A stretch of DNA of 64,000 nucleotides from Terriglobia bacterium (GTDB lineage: Bacteria; Acidobacteriota; Terriglobia; Acidiferrales; UBA7541): positions 186,001 through 250,000 of the forward strand of contig JAIQEW010000011.1 in assembly GCA_020073605.1 (NCBI GenBank), written 5' to 3'. Every line of letters starts with the position of its first letter. The stretch's first letter is position 1. The notes beneath the pieces are model-generated. The model had not been told where the DNA came from. It did no database searches and was given only the letters and a program-made list of their open reading frames with translations. This document shows positions 33,740 through 41,429 of this stretch, piece after piece. The position numbers and the translations under genes are program-made.

Positions 33740-34234
33740 TCAGGCCGTGCGGGCCGGCTCGGGGCGGAATTTGATCGCCACGGCGATGATGAGCGCGATG
33801 AAGAGCACCAGCACGATGCCCTGCGTGGCCTTGAATGGCGGCCCGGACTTCGTCGGATCAAATGCCTTCAGCGCGGGAACCTTATCGAAAAGCTGCACCA
33901 CCAGAACGAACACATTCAGGTACTCCGCCAGCATGGCTGTGACCACGTAGATCGGGCGCCACGGGCCCGCGAGACGCAGCGCGTAGCGCGCCAGAATCGC
34001 GATCGCCAGCACCACAATCGAAATGCAGCCGACCACGATTCCTGGCGTGATGCCGTGGAACGGGAAGAGGAACCCGGTGACGCTCGTCAGCACCGTGGTC
34101 ACCAGAAAGAGCGCGGTCCAGCCGTCGAGCCGTTTGGCGGCGAGCAGCCCGAACAGGACGACGAATCCGGAAAAGATTCCGATCAAGCTCAAAACGACAT
34201 GCACGAGGGTGAACGTCGACATACCGAGTACCAT
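33740..34234 (-). CDS. Small integral membrane protein, unknown
   Basis: 164 residues from the ATG at 34234 (MVLGMSTFTLVHVVLSLIG). Four to five hydrophobic segments are visible (about 6-28, 35-55, 60-82, 95-115 and 140-158), joined by short loops. I do not recognise a family. It is divergent from the small membrane protein gene at 34457, with a CRP/FNR-like palindrome between the two. Confidence 0.65.
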   Translation of the reverse strand: MVLGMSTFTLVHVVLSLIGIFSGFVVLFGLLAAKRLDGWTALFLVTTVLTSVTGFLFPFHGITPGIVVGCISIVVLAIAILARYALRLAGPWRPIYVVTAMLAEYLNVFVLVVQLFDKVPALKAFDPTKSGPPFKATQGIVLVLFIALIIAVAIKFRPEPARTA

Positions 34235-34363
34235 GATCCGCCTCCTTGTTTCCCAAGTTACCGTTTTCGATAAGTCCGACGGCCGGTAACATACACCGAG
34301 CCGTCTCCCCGCGCAATGCTCCAGCCGAGTTGTAACCGGGTTGTGATCTTGCGGACATCTTGC

Positions 34364-34379
34364 TGTGACGGTGGTCACT
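34364..34379 (+). promoter_or_regulatory. CRP/FNR-like palindrome, copy 2
   Basis: TGTGACGGTGGTCACT contains the perfect inverted repeat GTGAC-N4-GTCAC and fits TGTGA-N6-TCACA closely. It is 78 nt before the start of the small membrane protein gene at 34457 and 130 nt before the divergent gene. Confidence 0.45.
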
Positions 34380-34456
34380 GCGAATGAAGTACTGCTGCGG
34401 GAACATGGCGCCGATAAAGGGTCTATGAGGGTGATGCGTGCCCGAGGGAGGCAACC

Positions 34457-34738
34457 ATGGTAGGAATACCCGCTCCGCTGCCCTACATGTTGATAGCGTG
34501 CGGAATCACGACAGTCGTCCTGGCGATCCTGGTGATCTACGGGAATGCCTTGTCAACGAGAGAAGAAGATCAGCTGTACCTCAACAAGGCCGAACAAAGC
34601 ATGATGGCATCCGAGCAAAGGGTGCTCATCGCGAAGATGGATCGCCTGAAGAGGGTGATCGTAGTCCTCGCGGTGACTTCAGGCATCCTTGTGGTGGCGA
34701 GCACGGGCACCTGGATATGGTTCGGCCTCACGAGATAG
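34457..34738 (+). CDS. Small two-TM membrane protein, unknown
   Basis: 93 residues with TM helices at about 9-28 (LIACGITTVVLAILVIYG) and 66-88 (VIVVLAVTSGILVVASTGTW), joined by a charged segment that may be helical. GGGAGG lies 7 nt before the ATG. I do not recognise the family. It is followed by a strong hairpin at 34793. Confidence 0.65.
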   Translation: MVGIPAPLPYMLIACGITTVVLAILVIYGNALSTREEDQLYLNKAEQSMMASEQRVLIAKMDRLKRVIVVLAVTSGILVVASTGTWIWFGLTR

Positions 34739-34792
34739 CACGATCGCGCGGCTCCGAGGTGGTTTGCAAGCGCCGGTCCGAACACAGAAGAA

Positions 34793-34830
34793 GCGCCGCA
34801 GCGCTCATCGCGCTGCGGCGCACTCTCTTT
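34793..34830. terminator. Probable bidirectional Rho-independent terminator
   Basis: A 12-bp perfect stem (GCGCCGCAGCGC pairs with GCGCTGCGGCGC) with a 5-nt loop at 34793-34821. CTCTCTTT follows on the plus strand, and TTCTTCTG follows on the minus strand. It separates the convergent genes ending at 34738 and 34851. Confidence 0.65.
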
Positions 34831-34850
34831 GTGGGGCCCTCGATGCTCGC

Positions 34851-36050
34851 TTACCGGACGTCCGGCTGAGGCGCCGGGACCGCCGTCCGGTTGGCCGGGA
34901 CGATCTGGGTCTGGTAGCTGAAGACTTCGCGGCTGCGGGCATCCACAAACACCTTCAACCAGTTGACGTCGTTGTTCCCGTTCCCCTGATTGTCGCCGAA
35001 CGTCTCCACGCGCGTGAAGTTCTCAAGCCGCTGTCCCTGCGAGTTCAGGAACGGCTTGTCGACGCGAAAGTAGTGCGAGTCGCCATGCACGTAGGCGACC
35101 GGCTTTTCGAAGGCGATCACTTCGTCGCGCATGGCGAGCAGGAACTGCTGGAAGCCGTCGGGCTGTCCGTCGGTTTCGGCGAGCGTCTTCGGATTGCGCA
35201 CCGGGCCCCGCGTGGCGTCCGTCGCGTCGAAGCCGGGATCGGCCTGCGAGATGAACATGATCGCAGCAGAATGGTATGCCTTCGCTTCGTCAAACGTCTC
35301 CTGCATCCACTCGATATCGGCCGCGTTGCGCGCGGCGTACTCGGCCGGGTCGGGCGCGGTGTCGCAGAGGTTGTTGCACGAGCCCTGGATATTCAGCGAC
35401 GCGTAGGTGACGCCGCCGATCGTCCAGCGGCGGTTCTCGACGCACGCCACGTTGCCGCTCACGCCGAGGCAGATCGGCGCGGTCTGCACCTCCTGAAAGA
35501 TTCGGTGTTGCCCGAGCGAGAACGGAGTGCTGAAGAAGACCGCCCGCTCGTGGTCGAGACGTTCGAGCGAGGAAAATCCGCCGTTCGAAGCGCGGTCGCA
35601 GTCCGTCCAGTCGTTGTCGCCCGTCGTGAAAATGGCCGGCGCCTTCAGCGAGTTGAAGTAATTGAGGGCCTGCGTGTACAGAGCGTCGCTGCACGTGGTG
35701 GGCGTGGTCGAGCCGGGTGTTCCGCTGCCCGCCTTGAGATCGCCGTCGTGAGCGGTGAACGCGAGATCCTGCGAGTTCATGTCCGCGATCAGGTTCGGTA
35801 CACCTGTCGTTGCCTGGAGATCGGAGTAGGGCAGGTCGCCCCAGAGCCCGATCGCGTACACGCCGCGGCTGTCGCGGTCGTGTCCGTCGCCTCGGCCGTC
35901 GTCGCCTCGGGCTGCGAATCTACCGCCGGCCGCCAAGGCCGTCGTGAGTGCTGCGATAAACAGCGCCGCGATGGCCGAGAAGAGCAGTTTGCGCATCGCC
36001 TGTGATCGCTTTCCTGATTGATCGAACTTAGAATCCTTCTTCATTGCCAT
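34851..36050 (-). CDS. Secreted metallophosphoesterase-like protein
   Basis: 399 residues from the ATG at 36050, which follows GGAGG by 7 nt. An N-terminal signal segment (LLFSAIAALFIAALTTALAAG) precedes an Asp/Arg/Gly-rich linker. The rest resembles calcineurin-like phosphoesterases: GLWGDLPYSD, AHDGDLKAG, IFTTGDNDWTDCD and the late VHGDSHYFRVDKP supply the Asp/Asn/His residues expected of a two-metal site. The canonical GNHE box is replaced by GDNDW, so activity and substrate are uncertain. It is probably exported to the periplasm. Confidence 0.65.
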   Translation of the reverse strand: MAMKKDSKFDQSGKRSQAMRKLLFSAIAALFIAALTTALAAGGRFAARGDDGRGDGHDRDSRGVYAIGLWGDLPYSDLQATTGVPNLIADMNSQDLAFTAHDGDLKAGSGTPGSTTPTTCSDALYTQALNYFNSLKAPAIFTTGDNDWTDCDRASNGGFSSLERLDHERAVFFSTPFSLGQHRIFQEVQTAPICLGVSGNVACVENRRWTIGGVTYASLNIQGSCNNLCDTAPDPAEYAARNAADIEWMQETFDEAKAYHSAAIMFISQADPGFDATDATRGPVRNPKTLAETDGQPDGFQQFLLAMRDEVIAFEKPVAYVHGDSHYFRVDKPFLNSQGQRLENFTRVETFGDNQGNGNNDVNWLKVFVDARSREVFSYQTQIVPANRTAVPAPQPDVR

Positions 36051-36079
36051 TTCTCTTCCTCCAGGGCGTATCGGATGAT

Positions 36080-36280
36080 CCACGCGGGACCCGCCGCGCC
36101 CGCCGTGGCGGGCTGCGGCCGCAAGCAATCTAGGCGAACTCCTTTTACAGGGGCGTGAATGGCTCGTTTAATTCTCGGCGATAGCGGGAGAAATCACGTA
36201 ACGGGCCTCATTCGCCGCCATTGGGGCGTGCGCCGTGAGGTGGTTTGCGAGCGCCCGCCATGGCGGGCTGCGTCGGCAAG
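36080..36280. repeat. GC-rich palindromes GCCCGCC-N2-GGCGGGC
   Basis: Two copies of a short inverted repeat, GCGCCCGCCGTGGCGGGCTG-like near 36095 and GCCCGCCATGGCGGGCTG near 36255, lie between the phosphoesterase gene and yacG. A related unit (GCCCGCCAAGGCGGGCC) is in the groES-groEL spacer near 53730. Their role is unknown. Confidence 0.5.
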
Positions 36281-36302
36281 TCCTTTGCGGTATGCTCTCT
36301 GA

Positions 36303-36509
36303 ATGAAGCGGCACTGCCCGATCTGCAAGAAGCCGACCGACTCCGAGACGGACGCTGACTTTCCCTTTTGCAGCGAGCGATGCCGCCTGCTCGATCTCGG
36401 CAACTGGGCCAGCGAAAAATACACCATCAGCTCACCCGCCTTCGACGAATCGATGTTCGAGGATCTCGAGCGGGACCTTCACAAGTCAGACAAGGACGAC
36501 CAGGAATGA
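36303..36509 (+). CDS. yacG: DNA gyrase inhibitor YacG (zinc-binding)
   Basis: 68-residue zinc protein of the YacG family, which in E. coli inhibits DNA gyrase. The four Cys ligands sit in CPICKKP (C5, C8) and [19 protein letters not shown] (C23, C27). The LGNW segment is the family hallmark. An acidic C-terminus follows. It overlaps the pgpA start as ATGA. Confidence 0.92.
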   Translation: MKRHCPICKKPTDSETDADFPFCSERCRLLDLGNWASEKYTISSPAFDESMFEDLERDLHKSDKDDQE

Positions 36510-37186
36510 GCGCGGGCGCCGGCCCTCATTCCGCGGACGGCCCTACGCCGCCCGACTCGGGGGCTGCGCGCCCGCCCGCCGCAGCGGGCAAACCGCGCTT
36601 CGCGCTTTTCATCGCCACCGCCTGCGGCCTTGGCTATCTTCCCAAAGCACCGGGGACGTGGGGCTCGCTCGCTGCCATCCCGATCTACTTTGTTGTCTAT
36701 TCCTACTACTACTTCGGCTCCTTCCCGACTGACTTTTTCCCTAACGCGCATGACTACGCGATGCGCGCCGCATGGGCCGCTTCGGCCGCCGCTGTGATCT
36801 CGGTGTTGCTGGCAGGCGTCGGCGTGCAGGCTGCTAGTCGAGCTGCCGAATTCTCAGGCAAGAAAGATCCCCAATTCGTCGTCATTGACGAGGTTTCGGG
36901 ACAGCACCTCACGCTGATACTAGGAAGCGTGCTACCAGTGCCCTGGAGCGCCGCTCAGACACATTGGCCAGGCTACCCGTTCGGTTCCGTCTGGCCTCAT
37001 TCCGTGCTTAGCTGGCAATATTTGTTGCTGGGTCTTATACTTTTTCGCGTATTCGACATCTGGAAACCTTTTCCGGCGCGCCAGGCGGAATCGTTGCCGG
37101 GCGGCTGGGGCATCATGGCGGACGACTGGGTCGCCGGTGTGTATGCTGCGATCGGTCTGTGGATCGCCCGGGCGGCGGGGCTTTAG
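36506..37186 (+). CDS. pgpA: Phosphatidylglycerophosphatase A
   Basis: Membrane phosphatase that makes phosphatidylglycerol from phosphatidylglycerol phosphate. The 226-residue product has [41 protein letters not shown] and [16 protein letters not shown], the PgpA motifs in order. Four TM segments are visible. The Ala/Pro-rich first 30 residues are an extension relative to E. coli PgpA. The ATG overlaps the yacG stop. Confidence 0.93.
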   Translation: MSAGAGPHSADGPTPPDSGAARPPAAAGKPRFALFIATACGLGYLPKAPGTWGSLAAIPIYFVVYSYYYFGSFPTDFFPNAHDYAMRAAWAASAAAVISVLLAGVGVQAASRAAEFSGKKDPQFVVIDEVSGQHLTLILGSVLPVPWSAAQTHWPGYPFGSVWPHSVLSWQYLLLGLILFRVFDIWKPFPARQAESLPGGWGIMADDWVAGVYAAIGLWIARAAGL

Positions 37187-37207
37187 GAGCGTCTTGAAAG
37201 GTGGAAG

Positions 37208-37265
37208 GGCGGGGTTTCAACCCCGCCGAACGTCGCATGATTTCATCAGGGGTTTTAACCCCTGA
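37208..37265. repeat. Two short AT-core palindromes
   Basis: GGCGGGGTTTCAACCCCGCC (37208-37227) and TCAGGGGTTTTAACCCCTGA (37246-37265) share a TTTYAA core with different, self-complementary arms. They lie between pgpA and the next gene and look like miniature intergenic repeats or weak terminators. Confidence 0.55.
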
Positions 37266-37331
37266 GGCCGGGATTTAGGCCCTCGTCTTTTCTTTCAACT
37301 GTGAACTGTCAACTGTGAACTGCCTTTGAAA

Positions 37332-38351
37332 ATGAACGGCACTCCGAGAATCGAAAGCGTGAAGCCGGGCGCGGCACTGCCGGGCGGCGAAATCGCCATT
37401 CGCGGCAGCGGCTTCGCCTCGCGCAACCACACGCGCCCTCAGGTGGAGTTCGGCACTTCCGAGGCCAACATCATGCTCGCGGCGGAAAATCTGCTGATCG
37501 CATGCGTCCCCGAAGGAGCCGCGGGCGGCGCTGTGCGAGTGAAAATGGGCAGCATCGAAAGCGCGCCTTTCCCCATCGCGCTTGGCACGCAGATCGCGGA
37601 CAACTTGCATCCGGTGGGCAATCCTGCGGTGGATTCCGACGGCAACGTCTACGTGACGTTCAGCGGCCAGCGCGGGCAGAAGGTCCCCGTTTCGCTTTAC
37701 AAAATCACGGCGAACCACGTCGTGAAGCCGTACATCACCGAGATGATGAACCCGACCGGCCTCGCGATCAACCGCGACGGCTATCTCTTCGTCTCCTGCC
37801 GCCACGAGGGCACGATCCATCGCGTCTCGCCCGACGGCCGCGCGATGCAGTGGATCGAAGGCATGGGCATCGCCACCGGCCTCGCCTTCGACAAGACGGG
37901 CAACCTCTACGTGGGTGACCGCAGCGGCACGATTTTCAAGATCGGCACCGACCGCGAAATTTTCGTCTTCGCCACGCTCGAGCCTTCGATGGCGGCCTAT
38001 CATCTGGCGTTCAGCCCGAGCGGCGATCTGTACGTCACCGGTCCGACCACTTCGAGCTTCGAGCGCGTGTACAGTATCTCTCCCGCGGGCGAAGTGGACG
38101 TGTTTTTCCGCGGGCTGGGGCGCCCGCAGGGCCTCGCATTCGACCGCGGCGGAAATTTGTACGTGGCGGCATCGCTCGGCGGCAAGCGCGGGATCGTGCG
38201 TATCACGCCGCAGGCCGAAGCGGAGCTGGTGCTCGGCGGAAGCAACATCGTCGGGCTGGCGCTGCTCCCCACGCATCGCGCCATGATCACCACAAACAGT
38301 GCCCTCTTCACCCTCGACTGGGACGTCGAAGGACTGCCTCTAAACGGTTAG
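37332..38351 (+). CDS. IPT/TIG plus NHL-type beta-propeller protein, function unknown
   Basis: 339 residues from the ATG at 37332. No signal peptide is evident. An N-terminal IPT/TIG-like domain (about 5-85, PGGEIAIRGSGFASRN) precedes five or six repeats of the form G-(L/I)-A-(F/I/V)-D-x-x-G-N/D-L/V-Y-V (for example TGLAFDKTGNLYVGD and QGLAFDRGGNLYVAA). That is the pattern of NHL/SMP-30-like propellers. The likely role is ligand or polymer binding, or a lactonase-like activity, but nothing in the context decides. Confidence 0.75.
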   Translation: MNGTPRIESVKPGAALPGGEIAIRGSGFASRNHTRPQVEFGTSEANIMLAAENLLIACVPEGAAGGAVRVKMGSIESAPFPIALGTQIADNLHPVGNPAVDSDGNVYVTFSGQRGQKVPVSLYKITANHVVKPYITEMMNPTGLAINRDGYLFVSCRHEGTIHRVSPDGRAMQWIEGMGIATGLAFDKTGNLYVGDRSGTIFKIGTDREIFVFATLEPSMAAYHLAFSPSGDLYVTGPTTSSFERVYSISPAGEVDVFFRGLGRPQGLAFDRGGNLYVAASLGGKRGIVRITPQAEAELVLGGSNIVGLALLPTHRAMITTNSALFTLDWDVEGLPLNG

Positions 38352-38405
38352 CCGCGCCGCCGCGAAACCCTGCTTCTGAGCCGGAATAACAGCATGTATT
38401 CCCGT

Positions 38406-38434
38406 TTGTTGGATCGGTGGAATTCGGGTATTCT
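38406..38434 (+). promoter_or_regulatory. Weak sigma70-like promoter
   Basis: TTGTTG (38406-38411), a 17-nt spacer and TATTCT (38429-38434) lie just before the small membrane protein gene at 38452. Confidence 0.35.
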
Positions 38435-38451
38435 CTGCTCACGGCGTGTTC

Positions 38452-38709
38452 ATGAATCATCTACCTAAGCTCCTTATTCTTTTGAGTCCATTGGTGACTT
38501 GGGGTGCTCTCTTCCTCGCCTTCCGCTTCGGTGGACTTTCCCTACCCAAACTCCTACCTTGGGTAAAGTTCTTGACTCTTGCAGGATTGGTCGCGTGGGC
38601 GCTGCTTATGGTTCTGGGTAGTCCTTACGCCGATTCGCACATGGGTGTTCTGTTTGCTCTGTGGCTCGCAGTGTGGTGGATTGAGCGTCGTCCTAGGGGC
38701 CGAGTTTAG
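38452..38709 (+). CDS. Small membrane protein, unknown
   Basis: 85 residues (MNHLPKLLILLSPLVTWGAL) with three hydrophobic helices at about 5-25, 33-53 and 60-76, ending in a basic tail (ERRPRGRV). Base composition is lower in GC than the neighbours. A GTG at 38446 is an alternative start. No family is recognised. Confidence 0.5.
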   Translation: MNHLPKLLILLSPLVTWGALFLAFRFGGLSLPKLLPWVKFLTLAGLVAWALLMVLGSPYADSHMGVLFALWLAVWWIERRPRGRV

Positions 38710-38872
38710 ACACTCTGGCCCGAGCTCACCAGAATTGAAACCACCAATTCCTGATTCACGCGCTCGCCGAACATCTGCCTGCTGACCACGGTTGGGTTTT
38801 TCAAACTGACCAACGACCAAGTTTCGGCGTCCCTTGCGCTGGCTCGTAGTCATCGAGTAAAACTCCTAAAGC

Positions 38873-40126
38873 ATGAAAGCGGAAATCATTGCGATCGGTT
38901 CGGAGCTGCTCACTCCCGCGCGGCTCGATACAAATTCGCTCTTTCTCACAGCCGAGCTGAATGACGTGGGCATCCGCGTGATCCACAAGGCCGTGGTCGG
39001 CGACATTCCGGGCGAGATGCGCTCGTCCTTCAGCCATGCGATGGAGAGCGCGGACGTGATCGTCTCTTCCGGTGGCCTCGGACCGACCGACGACGACCGC
39101 ACGCGCGAGACGGTGGCGGAGCTTCTCGGGCGGAAACTGCGCGTGGACGACGTCATCCTCCAGAAAATTCAGGACCGATTCCGCCGGCTGGGCCGCCCGA
39201 TGCCGGAAATCAACGCCCGGCAGGCCATGGTGATCGAAGGCGCGACGATCCTGCCGAATCCCCGCGGGACCGCGCCCGGCCTCTGGATCGAGGCGAAGGG
39301 CCACATTCTGATCTTGCTTCCGGGAGTGCCGCAAGAACTGCGCGCGATCATGGAGACCGAAGTGAAGCCCCGCCTCTTGAAGCTCGGGCTCAAGCAGAGG
39401 CTCTACACGCGCGAGCTTCGCGTCGCGGGGCTTTTCGAGTCCGATGTCGAGCAACGCGTCTCGCCGCTCTATGCGGCGTATCCGGAAACGGAGACGACCA
39501 TCCTCGCGTCGCCGACGGGCATCCAGCTCCACCCCCGCATCTGGTCAGAGGACCGCGCAAAGGCCGAAGCCATGCTCGACGAAATCGTCAAGCGCATGGC
39601 GCTGGCGCTCGGCGAGCATCTTTTCTCTACGCACGGCGAAACGATGGAAGAGGTCGTCGGCCGCCTGCTGGTGGAAAACCACGCCACGATCGCCGTGGCC
39701 GAAAGCTGCACGGGAGGCCTGCTGGCCGAGCGGCTGACCACCATTCCCGGCAGCTCGGCGTATTTTCTGGGCGGCGTCGTGTGCTACAGCAACGAATTGA
39801 AGACGAGCATGGTCGGCGTGCCGGCGGAATTGATCGAATCGAAGGGAGCCGTGAGCGCCGAAGTGGCGGCCGCGCTGGCGGATGGCATTCGGAAGCGGAC
39901 AGGAGCGACGCTCGGCGTGGGAATCACGGGGGTCGCGGGTCCCAGCGGCGGAACGCCGGAAAAGCCCGTCGGGCTGGTGCACATCGCCCTCGCCGACGGG
40001 CGCGCCACCAGCGCGGCTGTGCTGCGCCTTCCGGGCGACCGGGAGCGCATCCGGCAGTTCTCGGCGCAACGGGCGCTCGATCTCGTGCGGCGGTATTTTC
40101 TGTTTCCATCGCCCGGACGCGCGTAG
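38873..40126 (+). CDS. cinA: CinA-like protein (MoCF-biosynthesis domain plus nicotinamide-nucleotide amidase domain)
   Basis: 417 residues. The N-terminal domain has IIAIGSELLTPARLDTNS and VSSGGLGPTDDDRTRE of the COG1058 ADP-ribose pyrophosphatase/molybdopterin-binding-like fold. The C-terminal domain has AVAESCTGGLLAERLT, YSNELKTSMVGV and GITGVAGPSGGTPEKPVG, the PncC nicotinamide-mononucleotide deamidase signature. CinA proteins act in pyridine-nucleotide recycling. It lies 2 nt before thpR and the two are probably cotranscribed. Confidence 0.94.
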   Translation: MKAEIIAIGSELLTPARLDTNSLFLTAELNDVGIRVIHKAVVGDIPGEMRSSFSHAMESADVIVSSGGLGPTDDDRTRETVAELLGRKLRVDDVILQKIQDRFRRLGRPMPEINARQAMVIEGATILPNPRGTAPGLWIEAKGHILILLPGVPQELRAIMETEVKPRLLKLGLKQRLYTRELRVAGLFESDVEQRVSPLYAAYPETETTILASPTGIQLHPRIWSEDRAKAEAMLDEIVKRMALALGEHLFSTHGETMEEVVGRLLVENHATIAVAESCTGGLLAERLTTIPGSSAYFLGGVVCYSNELKTSMVGVPAELIESKGAVSAEVAAALADGIRKRTGATLGVGITGVAGPSGGTPEKPVGLVHIALADGRATSAAVLRLPGDRERIRQFSAQRALDLVRRYFLFPSPGRA

Positions 40127-40128
40127 CC

Positions 40129-40704
40129 ATGCGCCTTTTCGTCGCGCTCGACTTGCCCGGCGAGGTGCGGGACGCGATCGGCGAGCTGATCGCGCGGCTC
40201 AAGCCGCTCTGCAAAAGCGCGCACTGGACGCGCCCGGAAGCCATGCACATCACGCTCAAATTCATCGGCCATGCGATCGGAGACGCGGACGCGCAGAAGC
40301 TCGCCGACGCTCGCGCCGCGCTCAAGACGGTGCGCTCCGACGCGCCGGTGGAGATGCGATTTCGCGGCGTGGGTTTTTTCCCGGATGCGCGCCGCCCGCG
40401 CGTGGTCTGGTGCGGCGTGGAAGCCTCGGCCAATCTGGCGCATCTTGTCGCGGGCGTCGAGCGCGCGCTCGAGCCGCTCGGAATCCCGCGGGAAGAGCGC
40501 GCCTTCGTGCCGCACCTGACGCTCGCGCGATTCAAGTCATTCGGGGGCATCGGGAAACTCGTCCGCGCGGCGGAAGAAATGAAGGCTGCCGATTTCGGGT
40601 CGGCGCGCGACACGGAATTCCATCTCTACCAGAGCATCCTGAAAGATTCGGGCGCGGAGCACAAAAAGATCGAAAGCTATCCGTTCGTGAAGGCCGGTGC
40701 ATGA
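40129..40704 (+). CDS. thpR: RNA 2',3'-cyclic phosphodiesterase ThpR (2H phosphoesterase, LigT-like)
   Basis: 191 residues starting MRLFVALDLPGEVRDAIGEL. The two catalytic HxTx motifs of 2H phosphoesterases appear as HITLKF (about residue 40) and HLTLARF (about residue 127). Members hydrolyse RNA 2',3'-cyclic phosphates and can ligate 2'-5' ends in vitro. It is 2 nt after cinA and overlaps plsY by 4 nt. Confidence 0.93.
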   Translation: MRLFVALDLPGEVRDAIGELIARLKPLCKSAHWTRPEAMHITLKFIGHAIGDADAQKLADARAALKTVRSDAPVEMRFRGVGFFPDARRPRVVWCGVEASANLAHLVAGVERALEPLGIPREERAFVPHLTLARFKSFGGIGKLVRAAEEMKAADFGSARDTEFHLYQSILKDSGAEHKKIESYPFVKAGA

Positions 40705-41312
40705 ATCCCTATTGGCTCATTCTCGTCGCCGCGTATCTGCTGGGTTCGATTCCCTTCGGGCTTCTTATCGTCAAGGCACGCGGCGGGCCGGACGTGCGCA
40801 CCACCGGCAGCGGCAATATCGGCGCGGCCAACGTCGCGCGGAGCGCCGGGGCGGTCGCGGGGGTGCTCACTCTCCTGCTTGATGCCGGGAAAGGCTACTT
40901 GGCCGTCTGGATTGTCGGGCGCTGGACGGGCGGCAGCGTCCGCTGGATGATGGCCGCAGCCGTGGCGGCGGTGGTTGGCCACGTGTTCCCTGTCTGGCTG
41001 CGATTCCGGGGCGGCAAAGGGGTGGCCACCGGGCTAGGGGTCTTCCTGCCCATCTGTCCCGAAGCTGTGGCGGCTGGGGCTGCGCTCTGGCTGCTGATGG
41101 TCGGATTCTGGCGCTACTCGTCTCTGGGTTCGATTGTCGCGGCGGCGGCTCTGCCGGTGTTCGTGTACGTGTTCTATGCCCCGGGCCACGCTCCTCCAAC
41201 CTACGTCAGCTTGGGCACGATTCTGATTTCGCTGCTCGTGCTCGCCAAGCACCGCGGGAACATGGAGCGGCTCGTGGCAGGCAAGGAAAGCCGGCTCCGA
41301 TGGCGGCGATAG
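40701..41312 (+). CDS. plsY: Glycerol-3-phosphate acyltransferase PlsY
   Basis: Integral membrane enzyme that acylates glycerol-3-phosphate from acyl-phosphate, the first step of phospholipid synthesis. The 203 residues show the three PlsY motifs: AAYLLGSIPFGLLIVK, TGSGNIGAANVAR and VFPVWLRFRGGKGVATGLG, with five TM helices. The ATG overlaps the thpR stop. A long upstream in-frame extension is the antisense-like shadow of cinA/thpR and is not coding. Confidence 0.95.
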   Translation: MNPYWLILVAAYLLGSIPFGLLIVKARGGPDVRTTGSGNIGAANVARSAGAVAGVLTLLLDAGKGYLAVWIVGRWTGGSVRWMMAAAVAAVVGHVFPVWLRFRGGKGVATGLGVFLPICPEAVAAGAALWLLMVGFWRYSSLGSIVAAAALPVFVYVFYAPGHAPPTYVSLGTILISLLVLAKHRGNMERLVAGKESRLRWRR

Positions 41313-41429
41313 GCACCCGCACTGCCCACCCAACTGCTACTAGCCATGTAGCTTATACAGCAACCCTAGTACGATAGTCCCGTTGTGCCCATGGGCCTTG
41401 CTCCGCTAGCATTTTCGAGCGGGATTCCT

